A stretch of 64,000 nucleotides of DNA from Phytophthora sp. 'mugwort' (lineage: Eukaryota > Oomycota > Peronosporomycetes > Peronosporales > Peronosporaceae). The translations under genes and the position numbers were made by a program. Shown one piece after another: positions 31,706 to 41,889 of the stretch. The DNA lies in NCBI GenBank assembly GCA_033558025.1, contig JAUCEF010000016.1:1364001-1428000 (forward strand). Reading direction: 5' to 3'. The notes beneath the pieces are model-generated. The model did no database searches and was not told the DNA's origin. It saw nothing but the letters and a program-made list of their open reading frames with translations. Within the stretch, counting starts at the first letter, position 1, and each line of letters begins with the position of its first letter.

Positions 31706-33260
31706 AGTGATCACCTACTAACCGAGCGCCGCCGCTACGCGGCGGTGGGTTTAGATTTGGTCCCAGTAGGTGGAGCAGCCTATGTGCAGCTGCAGTCTCA
31801 GACCGAGCGGGAGCGGCACCACTCGCGCCTCGCACAGCCTGCATGTGACCTCTAATTTTGAGGTCGCGGGATAAAAATGAAATTCCATTTTCAACCAACC
31901 GTTTTATTTATATTTCCACAAATGGCCGCCTTCGGCGGAAGGTTGTTTTGGCGAATGAGGGGCGCCTTCGCAGCGCTCGGTAGCCAATGAAATTGCGGCT
32001 AGTAACAACGTTATGGTGTGACAGACGGACGGACGGAGGGACGTTTAGTGTTGGGTTTTAGGATAAACATATTCAGTCTAATATATACCTAATTTGGTAA
32101 CAGTCCCGGCGTTTACCTGTACACATGTTTTAAAGAACAGGACGGATGCCATCACAGCAAATCAATTAAAAAACTAACAAGGTTTTTTATTCACTTGACC
32201 GCGGTCGTGAAACGGTATATATATTATATTATATGTATATATATGCCATTGTTGCTCTACGATATCGCTTTGCTAACAAGCTGCTTGTTCGTGCAGATTC
32301 TACCGGCTCGTCGGACAGATCAGTGAGCGGTATATAAGAGATGGAATGTTCACTTCGGGTTGAGTAGTTCGATACTTAATCAGCCTAGGTTTCGTACTGT
32401 ATTCCTAATATCTCGTCTAGGGATCATTGTGTGTTCTAGTCAAAGTTTCCGCGGCCGATTGGTTGAATCGACGAGCCCAAAGCGACCTGAAAATCGTACC
32501 GAAAGCCTAAATGCACAATTGTCACCATTAAGTACGTAGTCGGACTTAGAAGAAACCTTTCCGTACCATATGGAATGGGTTTGGCTGATTCACAAAATTG
32601 TATTGGCCGATTCAACTCACTGTTGGTGAACTGACCAGCATCAGCAAGTTTGGCTGGAATTCAGATGTCGTACTTTCTACTCAAAATTTCCATGCGCGAT
32701 CATCGAATCAATCACGCAGCAAATCTCGCAAGGTCGCGAAACGCTTATGTTCACTATGACACATTAAGAACGATTAAATTTGGTAAATATAGGCGGGAAG
32801 CACAATACTACCGAGGGGTTAGTCTGTAACACCGTTTGAACACGTCATCAACCGTCCTCGGATATGAATACGCGACAATTCTTGGATTACAGACAATCAT
32901 GTTTCCGGCGGTGAAATGAATGACATACCGGATAATATGCATTTCATGCAATCATAGTAAAAACTAGAATATTAATGACGTAAAAAGTCAACCTTGGTAA
33001 AAATTGATGAACATGGTTCCCGGAATGATTGGCTGGTGAAAGAACAAATATCAAAAGAACCGCTCTGCGTTCATGCGTGAGGCCCTTCACAAGAACGCCA
33101 ACCGCCTCGAGGCAGCCGATGTCGCCGAAGGCGTGTCCAGCGCCCTTGCCAAGGCCAGCAGCTGCCATCGCACAACTCTCTACCGCTGAACAAAGCGGCG
33201 TGATGAGATTGCAGCTACTGCTTCGAACAGCACTTTTCTGAAGCAAAGAAAGCCGGGGCC
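31706..33260. other. Repeat-like non-coding stretch upstream of a transposase remnant
   Basis: No gene was recognised. It contains a GC hairpin GCCGCCGCTACGCGGCGG at about 31,731, a GACGGACGGACGGAGGGAC run at 32,025, a TA-rich stretch at 32,216-32,250 and a TATATAAG box-like site at 32,331. It is probably the non-coding end of one or more TEs; no copy partner is visible in the window. Confidence 0.4.
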
Positions 33261-33269
33261 CCAAGTTCC

Positions 33270-34495
33270 GGTTTCCTGACCTCGAAGAGCGGTAAGGCTT
33301 TATTTATATTGCTGTATTGTGTTGTTAATAATTATTTTATATGTTTGAAAATAGGTTGATGAATTGGGTCGAGGATATGCGGCGAAACAAGGTGGGCGCC
33401 GTTACGACACGTTACCTGCTCATGATGAGCATCAAGTTTGAACAGCAGTTTCTCGAGGGACGCTCCGAGGCGGCCGCCATCAAATACCTCCGTCGCTTTC
33501 GCATGCGAAACAGCCTATCGATTCGCAGGATCACTCACAAGGGACGTCGAAAAAGATCAGAAGTCCAGGTTCAATTCCTATTTATTTATTTGTTTGTATT
33601 TTTCAGTTGTTTATTTAATGCTTAATAACGCTGGTTTAATTGTGTATTTATTGTAGATCGTAGCGGATAAGTTTGGACACTATATGCGGTACAAGCTCGA
33701 GACTAGCACCGGATTGCAGGGAAAGGTGAGCGAGACGTTGACGTGGTTCAAGGTATGTATAATAATTTATTGTTGCAGAAAAAATTCAACACAATTAATT
33801 GTTTAACGTTGTGGCAGGAATGTTTGAGAATTCGTTCCGAGCACGTGTGTTCTTGTGTGCCTCGGCTACCGGCAAGAAGTTGCCCCCGTTCATCGTATTC
33901 GCAGGGGTGAAAGGAGTCAAGGTAGAAGCCGAAGTGCACAACAACACACTACCTAAGGAAGAGGCGGCTGTGCTAGCAGTCCGGAAGAATGCATATTGCG
34001 ACGAGCGTGTTATGTTGGAGTGGATAAGGAGGTATTAAAAAAAAAGTTTTGAATTTGTTTAATATTTACTGTTGTTTGCTGTAGGTTTGGAAGCCATCAG
34101 TGACCTTCTGTCCAGGGCTGCTGCTAGACAGCCTGAAGGTCTACAAGATGAGTACCGTGCGTGCTCGTCTTGAGGATGTAATGACCAATGTGGACTTCGT
34201 CCCTCCGGGTGCCACGATGCTGGCTCGGCCGATGGACGTGGCCGTCATGGCGGTCTTCAAGCGTGAGTGCCGCGAGCTGTACGCCCAGCACCACTTCATT
34301 CACGATTACAGCGCAACTCCTCAGGAGCGGCGTAGCCTAATTACGTCAATTGTAGTGCAGGCATGGAAGACGACCTCAGAATATACTATTCGGCGAGGTT
34401 TTATAAGGGCTGGCTTATTCCCATCGGTCCCCGAACTCGTGATGGTCTTTTCGCAGTTTTCGAAACCCCCAGCACCTCAACTAGCGAAATAAATG
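33270..34495 (+). pseudogene. CENP-B/pogo-type DDE transposase remnant with introns
   Basis: 33,345-33,568 encodes a Tc5/CENP-B-like DNA-binding helix region (NRLMNWVEDMRRNKVGAVTT, then RYLLMMSIKFEQQFLEGRSE). An intron-like GTTCAA...TTGTAG (33,569-33,656) leads to IVADKFGHYMRYKLETSTGL. A second GTATGT...CAG intron-like stretch follows at 33,753-33,820. DDE_1-like sequence then reads VAGMFENSFRARVFLCASAT with GKKLPPFIVFAGVKG and AYCDERVMLEWIRR. After a third intron-like gap (34,032-34,085) come WKPSVTFCPGLLLDSLKVYK, then FVPPGATMLARPMDVAVMAV. The block that should carry the first catalytic Asp (an N-x-D-Q-T motif) is missing and the last join is off frame by one, so it looks dead. Confidence 0.6.
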
Positions 34496-35685
34496 TAGTT
34501 TCGTTGCAATTTTGTAGGATGGGTGTTGGTTGGTAGAGGTGGTGTCACTTAGCATTATTGGTCGGCTTTTAGATTATTATACCTGTTGATGCACGAAATG
34601 CGTATTATCCAGTGCTGTACAGTACAATACAGTACATGTACGAAAGTGTGTCCTGCTACGCTAATTCCAGGAGGGGGTGACATTATATTTGGGGACCTAT
34701 CCGACACAACGCCTGCGGTTTAAGATCCGCGTGCGGAGCACGCAATCTTAAACCCAAGCATGGTATCATATCGCTCGGCCCTATAGGGTTAAGCACGACA
34801 GGGAAGGGTTTTGGGGCCCAACTGGGTAATAGTTTTTTGTCGACACCTTCAACTTTAGCGATTTGTTGGCCATGACACACGTCCTCGCTATTCTGATTTA
34901 TTTACCATATCAAATATGTTAAGTACGAATGTATGAATAGCGTTGCTTGCCCCGAATGCTTCCAACAATCCCTATTAATATCTGATGTGAATGTGTGGGG
35001 AGCCCGCGAAGCAGGTCCTCGCGTTTTTGCCGAGGCGGGCCCATGCCGAGCTCCTCAGCGAGCCGCGCATTGCACTCACCCGAATGTACAATCTCAATAG
35101 CGCGAGCGAAGCGAATCGCGGATAGTTCCTTTTATGGTATTTCCTGTAAGAACTCAATATGCCTTGTTGCGACAGGTGGAATGTCACACCTATGCTATAG
35201 CCAAGTCAAATGATTTATAGGTGCTGGCAGGACATTTGTTGGTGCTGAAACCGTCCTCAGGCTGCTTTTAGGCGGATAGCGTTGCGAAAAGAGCCAGTTT
35301 CACCCGAGAATTAACGTTGCAGGAACGCCATGCACATGTACATTACTGTCTATTTGCAACCAGGGCTGTATTTCTCGGAGCGCTGATCATTGGTTGGCTG
35401 GTTGCTCAGTATTGACCAGGATTGTTGCTGATACTGCATCAAAAAGATGGTGAACTATTAGCAACTGAGGTAGCGCGAACTGTAGCAGGTGCTGCTATTA
35501 TCCGCACCATACCGTCCGAGTGTCGCCTTATTGATCGTCTTTCCTTCTGCTGTTACCATAGCGCTTGCCCTCTGTCGGGGAGTACTCTTCTCCGGACGCC
35601 GTATTCCCCTTAATACGCCCGCTACTCGTTTCCCGACAACTTGACCGTCTTCCTGCGTGTTAGTAAGTACGCGTCCTCTTCTTTG
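34496..35685. other. Non-coding stretch with a strong hairpin
   Basis: No gene was recognised. A compound hairpin lies at 34,717-34,754. On the minus strand near 35,120-34,980 a short legible frame (NARLAEELGMGPPRQKREDL) suggests more TE debris of unknown family. Confidence 0.35.
34717..34754. repeat. Compound hairpin, two stacked stems
   Basis: The outer arms GGTTTAAGAT/ATCTTAAACC enclose the inner arms GCGTGC/GCACGC around a GGA loop, with only two unpaired bases on one side and one on the other. The RNA or single-stranded DNA form would be very stable. Helitron 3' ends and some LTRs carry such hairpins, but the expected CTRR end is not seen. Confidence 0.6.
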
Positions 35686-35689
35686 CCTC

Positions 35690-37790
35690 TACACCAGGAC
35701 AGTCCTTCCCGAAGTGACCCATTTTGAGACGCGAAAACACTTGCTACCACTGGGACATGTGGGTGTCCAATGCCCTTCTTGTCGTCCGTACTGGAAACAC
35801 GTGTTGTTGCCAGAACGCATGCCGACGTTGGCTGACATGTAGCGGTCTTGCGAATTGCTACTCTGCTCCGTCGCTTTGCTTGACTGCCGCTTAAACTTTG
35901 GTCTTTTCAGCGGGGTGATGCTTCGTCGTCGCTGAGCACTCGCTTCTCCCGCTTCGTCCTCAGTTTTCGTTGTAGCTTCATTTTGTCGTTGTACCGTATG
36001 ACATTCGACCGCCTGACGTCGTTCTTCCTTACCTCTGCTCAAAACTTCCATTCCAAAGTCGATCCGGAGGAACCTCCCATGTTCCTGAGTAGTATTCCAG
36101 ACCCTCTGTGAGTTAGTAAAGCGCGCCACTGCTTCGGGCTCATTTTCAGCAACTGCTGCGATACTCATAGCGGCCGCTGTTAACTCTGTCGGGAGTTTTG
36201 GTCCCCCTATACCAGGAATCACCATTGTCTGACCCATCGTTCCAGTCATCGGAATAAGAAATGGGCTAGGCGCTGTGGCCACGGCTGGCCTATATTCAGT
36301 ATGCCCTGCGCTACATTATCCATTGGATCATCAATCTCTGTCACCTTGTCCACCAGTGTTCTGGGCTTTGGGGCTTGCTTCACCAACTTCTTAGCCGTGT
36401 TGCCTAAGCATATATAGAACTGGGCCAACAAGACACGCCCACTGATCTTGTTCCTGCCCACGACATCCCGAAGTCCCGCTCCGAAATCGGCGTAGGTTTC
36501 TTCCGGCATCATCCGTCGCATACTCCTCGCGTAGCAACGCCTTCGTCAGGTTCGTCCATGTTCGTGATTTTTGTCTGCGGTTCATGCTCACCCACCATTT
36601 GGCCGCGTTTTCCTGCAACTTGTTTCCCTGGATAAACTATAGAGAATAGTTCGATCACTTGCCGCGTCCTGATTCTTTAGCACCCTTCAAGGCCAAATCC
36701 ACTCTATCGATCCATGTCGACACCAAAACGTTCGGAGCGGGGATGAATGTAGGAAGATCCACATCTTTCACACTACACCGGCGGTATCACCCATGTCATT
36801 CATGCCGTTTCAGGAACCCATGTCTTCCTCGTTGTTCACGTCGATCGCGCCTCTCATGCCGTTCGCTGTACTCGCCGTCTTCGTCACTAGTGCTGCTGGA
36901 ACTGCCGCGGGAATTGGCGCTGCCATTTCTGCTGTTCTCGTTATCATTGCCACAGCCGTGGCATCCCTCGTCGCTCGAAGCGCTGCTCGAAGATTTGTCC
37001 GAGCTATTACTGTCCCCAAGCGGAGGTGATCCTGCGCGTACTGTCCGACGTCGCCGTTGCCTGGAGTTGTACCGATGTGGTTCCTGCAGTCCAGGTCGCG
37101 TACCTGCGTGCACCGCTGCGGGTGCTTCTGCACTTGGGACCAGTGGTGCTACTGCTACTCGCGGCGGATGCTACTGCCTGCAATTTAGCCACTGTTGCTG
37201 TGAGCTGCTGTAGCGTGGTACCCACCGACGCCATCTCTGGGAGGGAGCTCCTTGGCACCACGCGTTCCATGGTATTCGTATTCTAGGTTGCATGGTGGCG
37301 TATTTGAGTGGAATATGAGGTTGGCGGAATATTCATTACCACGGGAGCCACTGGTTCTTGTTGGGCTGGAGGTATTAGACTCATCGTGTTGCGCTGACGC
37401 GTTGTTGACGTCGATTCATCATTGCATTGCTCTCGCTAATATTTGCCGCCTTCGCGCCGTGATTTGTCTGCCCTGGTTCAGACGGCTCGCCACTTCGTGC
37501 GGTTTCTGATGATTGCAAGTCCTCGACAATAGCGGCTAACTGCTATATCGCGTTCGTGATAGTTTCCATTTCTGTGCTTTTGGCAGCTTGGTTGCTCCAG
37601 CGGACTCGGAGTTGGTTAGTGCCAGATCGGTGACAACTTCATGTTGCTGCTGACGCGATGAACCCCCTGCTGCTTAGGAGAATTTTCTGTCACCACTGCT
37701 CCTTGGCGTCGGTTATCTTCCTCAAGCGTATCAGGATCTTGCGGCTCCTTCTGTAAGCGCCGTTTTTCCTTTCCCGCTCGTGTAGTAGCC
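35690..37790 (-). pseudogene. Ty3/Gypsy gag region (decayed)
   Basis: Minus-strand frames give, from 5' to 3': EMASVGTTLQQLTATVAKLQ (37,230), a Ser/Asp-rich SNSSDKSSSSASSDEG stretch with an Arg/Glu-rich segment (37,000-36,800), then QENAAKWWVSMNRRQKSRTW (36,618-36,560), MRRMMPEETYADFGAGLRDV with VLLAQFYICL (36,521-36,400), IDDPMDNVAQGILNIGQPW, and FLIPMTGTMGQTMVIPGIGG (36,270). It ends in a zinc-knuckle region CFQYGRQEGHWTPTC (35,775) in which the CCHC spacing is damaged. This is the capsid/nucleocapsid protein of a retrotransposon family common in Phytophthora. Multiple frameshifts; no pol follows. Confidence 0.65.
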
Positions 37791-38800
37791 ATTCCGGCTC
37801 GCTGTTCTAGAACTCGTATTCGTGTTTTCCCAAATAAGCCTCTATATGACCACCATGTAACGAGTCTCCTTTCGCCTGCTCGCCGGCGGGTCGTATTGCT
37901 CGCTTTGTTGCGGCTGTCGTCATCTCTTCTTGCCGTTCCTCCTCAAGTAAAATCAACACAGCGCAGGTCATTAAAGTAGCCGGAGCGTCTACACGGGCGC
38001 ATTCTTATTTATTACTGTCAACAACCTCAACTGCCCTGCTAGGCAGATGCGCCTCGATAGTGTCTCTCTCACTGCCCGGCGTTCTCTCAAATGCTCCAAG
38101 TAATTGGAGACTTCTCGTCCTTCTCAACTAGAACCATGCCTGTCCTTTCGAGCATGCTGCTCACCGTCCCTAGATCCCACACGTGGCGTCTGTGCCGAAA
38201 CTCGAGACCCGATTACCTGATGGTGCCACGATCTGGACCCCGTACCACCTAAAATCCAGTTCGCCGCCTACTCGTCCGTGCAGTCGTCGCCCTTACGATG
38301 TCGCGTCCGACACCGACTCGTCCATCTTCTCGTCTCCGTTGCTGCTTACACTACTGTCCGTCACCAACTCTGTGAGTACGACTCCACTTGAGTCTCACTC
38401 GGCAAATCCGTAAGTGAGTCCCACCCGGCAAATTTAACACTTCCGTCGCAATCGGCAATTCCGAAAATGCCTCTTGTTGGCCGCACGCCGCCTGCCACTG
38501 CTCCCTGGATACTCGCCCTTCACCACTCATACCGGGCGACCGCTCGTGCGCGTGCTCGGCCCGCGCGTGCAGTCGCTGCGACCCTCCAGCTAATAATCCT
38601 CTTTGTGTGGCTCGGAAGCCTCCGCAAAGATCATTCGAGGCAAGCACCCGTTGCTTACCTGTGTGCCGCACTTCAATCTCGCCGTGTCCCAGGTTGTCAC
38701 TGCCTTGACGTCCACCAATGTTGTCTGCCAAGTGACCTGTCTGGACCGCGCTCCTGTCACATAGGCATCTGTGATTGCTACCTGGACACTACACAATCGG
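37791..38800 (-). repeat. Probable LTR and leader of the Gypsy gag element
   Basis: Upstream of gag on the minus strand the sequence has no legible frame. It starts with TGTAGTGTCCAGG at 38,793, a plausible LTR 5' terminus. Direct repeats of TGAGTCTCACTCGGCAAAT/TGAGTCCCACCCGGCAAAT occur at about 38,389-38,433. The LTR 3' end and primer-binding site were not pinned down. Confidence 0.35.
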
Positions 38801-39060
38801 GGGAGTCGCATCTTCGAAATAAGCAGAAAAAATGCTAAAAGGAAAACACAAATAATCAGGTATTCATCAGACAAATAAATCACTACTGTTTCCCTTGCGT
38901 GAAGTGATCTGTTTATATCTAACTATCAGCGACACCACACCTACCTGAATATGATATGCATACTGTATAACATTTGTGCAAGCGGACCCCCCCCAATTAC
39001 ATACAAGCCTAAATAATTCATGTGAACACATAGTTTACGTACGCAAAAAGCGAAGCATTA

Positions 39061-39335
39061 CCGTGCACGCCAAATCATTAGCACCCCCATTTTGGGGCAC
39101 ATATTTGTCAATATATCGGATTGTAGGGCGAGTTGAGAGTTGCTGTTTAGATATGTTGCTTTTAGTATACAGGGCAAGCCGCTACTTGTGCTAACACCTA
39201 CGATTGCTTCGCCCTTGGCAGACCTTGCATACAAACTGTCGGTTTCAGCATGAGCGACAGATTAAACTACCACTCCCCCTTTCTGACAAAATGAACACAT
39301 TTTTTTGCAACACCATACAATTTTATATATTTAAT
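39061..39335 (+). repeat. Left terminal inverted repeat of the Tc1-like element
   Basis: Pairs with 45,095-45,366. Shared landmarks include ACATATTTGTCAATATATCG, AGTTGAGAGTTGCTGTTTAG, CTAACACCTACGATTGCTTC and CAACACCATACAATTTTATA. Confidence 0.8.
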
Positions 39336-39462
39336 ATTGTACTTATTGATTATCTGATGAATGGCGGAAACTTGTTGTTGCTAGCTGGCTGCTGCTTCTT
39401 GCTGCCGCTGGGAGTCTTTCATTTTCAATGGGCCGAGGCAAGGCTCTCTCCGACTAAGAGTA

Positions 39463-40425
39463 TTGGTGGATGATTGGGCCCCACGTCGGCGGTCTCTCTC
39501 TTCACGAGATTTCAAGGAGCACGGGCGCTCTCGCATTTGTGTGAGGGGAACTATCAAGGCTGAAAGAGGACCGTTGGATGGCGACCGTGGTGAGCGACAA
39601 CAGGCAGGGCGACGGTCGGTATTGACGGAGCGAGAGGTGCGGCAACTCGTCCGGGCGGTGGCAACGGTCGATTACTTCGCCGCCGAGCTCAAGACTCACT
39701 TCGGTGTCAAGGCGTCCGTGCGCACCATCCAGCGGCTGCTCAAGAACGTGGACCATCTGGTCTACACCAAGATGGCCCGCACGTTGCAACTTACGGCAGC
39801 GCACAAAGTCGCCCGGATGACGTGGGCGTGAAGAGCTCGTACTAAACCTAAGTACGTCTACTCGAATTGCTAGCCTATTATGTGAACCTAACTAACTACT
39901 TGTCACTATGCGTAGAAATTTGGGAATATACTGTCTTTCAGACGAAAAGAAGCTTAATCTTGATTAGCCCGATGACTACAAGTTTTACTGTCGTGCCGAC
40001 GTCAGCCACCGCAGTCCTACGTGCGACGCAAGAACGGTGGGGATAGCGTTATGGTGTGGGGCGCTTTTAGCGCCGCGTGTAAGAGCAAGCTGGCCATTCT
40101 ACTTGGTTGGCAGAAATCTGGTGACTATGTCTATAGTCTTTCGGAGTATATATTGCTGTTTGCGCATGGTAACCATGGTATTGACTATGTGTTTCAGCAA
40201 GATAATGCATCAATTCACGCATTGCGCGAAACGACGGCTTTCTTGCAGGAAATGCAGGCTAAAACTATGGCGTGGCCTGCCCGTTCACTGGACTGCAACC
40301 CGATCGAAAATGTTTGGTCGGTAATGGCGGCGCGGGTATATTCTCACGGTCACCAGTACCGCACCGTAGACCAACTTGAAGAAGCCATCATGGCTGCATG
40401 GGACTCGATCGAACGAGAGTAATTG
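39463..40425 (+). pseudogene. Tc1-like DD34E transposase, broken
   Basis: 39,463-39,831 encodes the helix-turn-helix part (LTEREVRQLVRAVATVDYFA, then VRTIQRLLKNVDHLVYTK) and ends in a TGA. After about 100 bp with stops, a SDEKKLNLD-like block (39,935-39,965, catalytic Asp) is followed by a TAG. 40,021-40,422 is then open: KNGGDSVMVWGAFSAACKS, FQQDNASIHALRET, SLDCNPIENVWSVMAARVY. The second Asp (in QDNAS) and the Glu (in NPIENVW) are separated by 34 residues, the DD34E signature of Tc1. The central stops make it non-functional. Confidence 0.75.
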
Positions 40426-40429
40426 CTCG

Positions 40430-41419
40430 AGATCGTGAAGTTGTGGTGAAGTGGATCCACTGAATTTCAGTAGTATCCCAACTCACACGCACTGCGCCCA
40501 GACACCGACTAACGGAGGGGGTACTCCGACGGACGTGTAGTTTCTGAGTGGTTCACCTTATGTACCCGTCGGCAGGTTGGTACTGTTCTCTCGTTGACAC
40601 GAGATGCGCACTTGGTGGGCCTTGGACGTCCTTGTGGGGACTTGGGAGGGGGTGGATCTGCGCGGGTATTCCTGCGCACGAGATCCTATGTTGGTTTGGT
40701 CTTGAGCTCTTTACGTAGACCTTGTGGATCCGTAATAGAAATTCGGGATCCGGAGTTGTTCCTTCTTGGGGGTATCTTTGCTCCTGGTCGGAGTTGTCCT
40801 GGTTCCTTTACGATGCTTGCCACCTCCAATAGCGGGATCCTGAGGGGGGGAGGGGAGGGGGGGGGTGAGAAGCCAAAGGGCGAGCGCGACCTGGCCAAGC
40901 TATCCAGGGGCTGCCACGTGTCCAGGAAGATCGCCAAAGTTTAGACTTGGTCTATGTATGGGGCCAATAGAACTCCCCTATACTATAGTCAAGTCTGTCT
41001 TCCAGTGCAAATTCGGTTCGGATTTATACCTTAGCCTATCTACCTTCGGATCCCATCCCAAAACCTATCCTACGGACTACTTATAACCCAGGATCTCATC
41101 TCTGACCTATTCCTGGCCACCCGTCTCCACTTTACCTCCCTTTAGGTACGGATCTTCAACCCGGTGTGCACTAAACTGATCGGATCTAGTACTTAGACCT
41201 TACCCCACGGGACGGATCCAGGATCCGTACATATACAGACCTGGCGTGTTGCATGGTGCGGATTCATCACCTCGACGCTGTTATGGGTGCCGCTGGCGAC
41301 GTGGATCTTCCGGCTGCCGGTCAACTTCCATCTTATCCGGATCTGCAATACCACAAAGTCCATGCCTCGCCGCTGCCTTGCTGCTATCAGAGGCAAAGGC
41401 GGTATCCTAAGTACTACTT
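40430..41419. other. Non-coding insert, LTR-like, between the Tc1 transposase and piggyBac
   Basis: No coding sequence is recognised. Repeated GGATCC-centred motifs (GGATCCG, GGATCCAGGATCCG), G-runs at 40,840-40,865 and a leader-like stretch suggest a solo LTR or retroelement leader, but matching ends were not identified. Confidence 0.3.
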
Positions 41420-41889
41420 TTAACCCCTTGACTCCCGACGTCGTACGATACGACATCCAAAAATCTTAATGTCGTAATTTACGACATTAGACGCGCTCAT
41501 ATAGGGTTTGGCTCGGTCGACATTTTCAAAACTTTATTCAAGTGAAAGAAGACAAGAGAAAAAAATTAAATCCAAGAGGTCGCTGAGAAAAAACGAAGAG
41601 AGTGGACAGGATTAGGGCATATCAAAGGCTTAAGAGATCAAATGAGGGACATCACAAGAGGCCACTTACTCCAAGATTTACCGGATGGCGCGCATCCGGT
41701 CCAGCTAACGCAGGAAGGCCGCTGCTGTCGGCGTCGCCGCCGCCCACGATGTCGATTTCCCCCACCTCTGGCGACAGCGGCGGGCGGCGGGGTGGACGCA
41801 CAAGCGGTCTACCGGGCTGTCGACAGAGTGGACGTACGCGCCCCCCTATGGATCCTGCGTCTTCCACGGCGAGCGAGCCCTCGTGACGA

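Noticed and set aside
32944..33264. Minus-strand 106-aa frame
   Set aside because: No recognisable features; overlaps the start of transposase debris on the other strand.
36659..37213. Plus-strand frame of 184 aa with hydrophobic and Leu/Ser-rich segments
   Set aside because: Antisense of the Gypsy gag Ser/Asp/Glu-rich region; the hydrophobic look arises from reading that strand backward.
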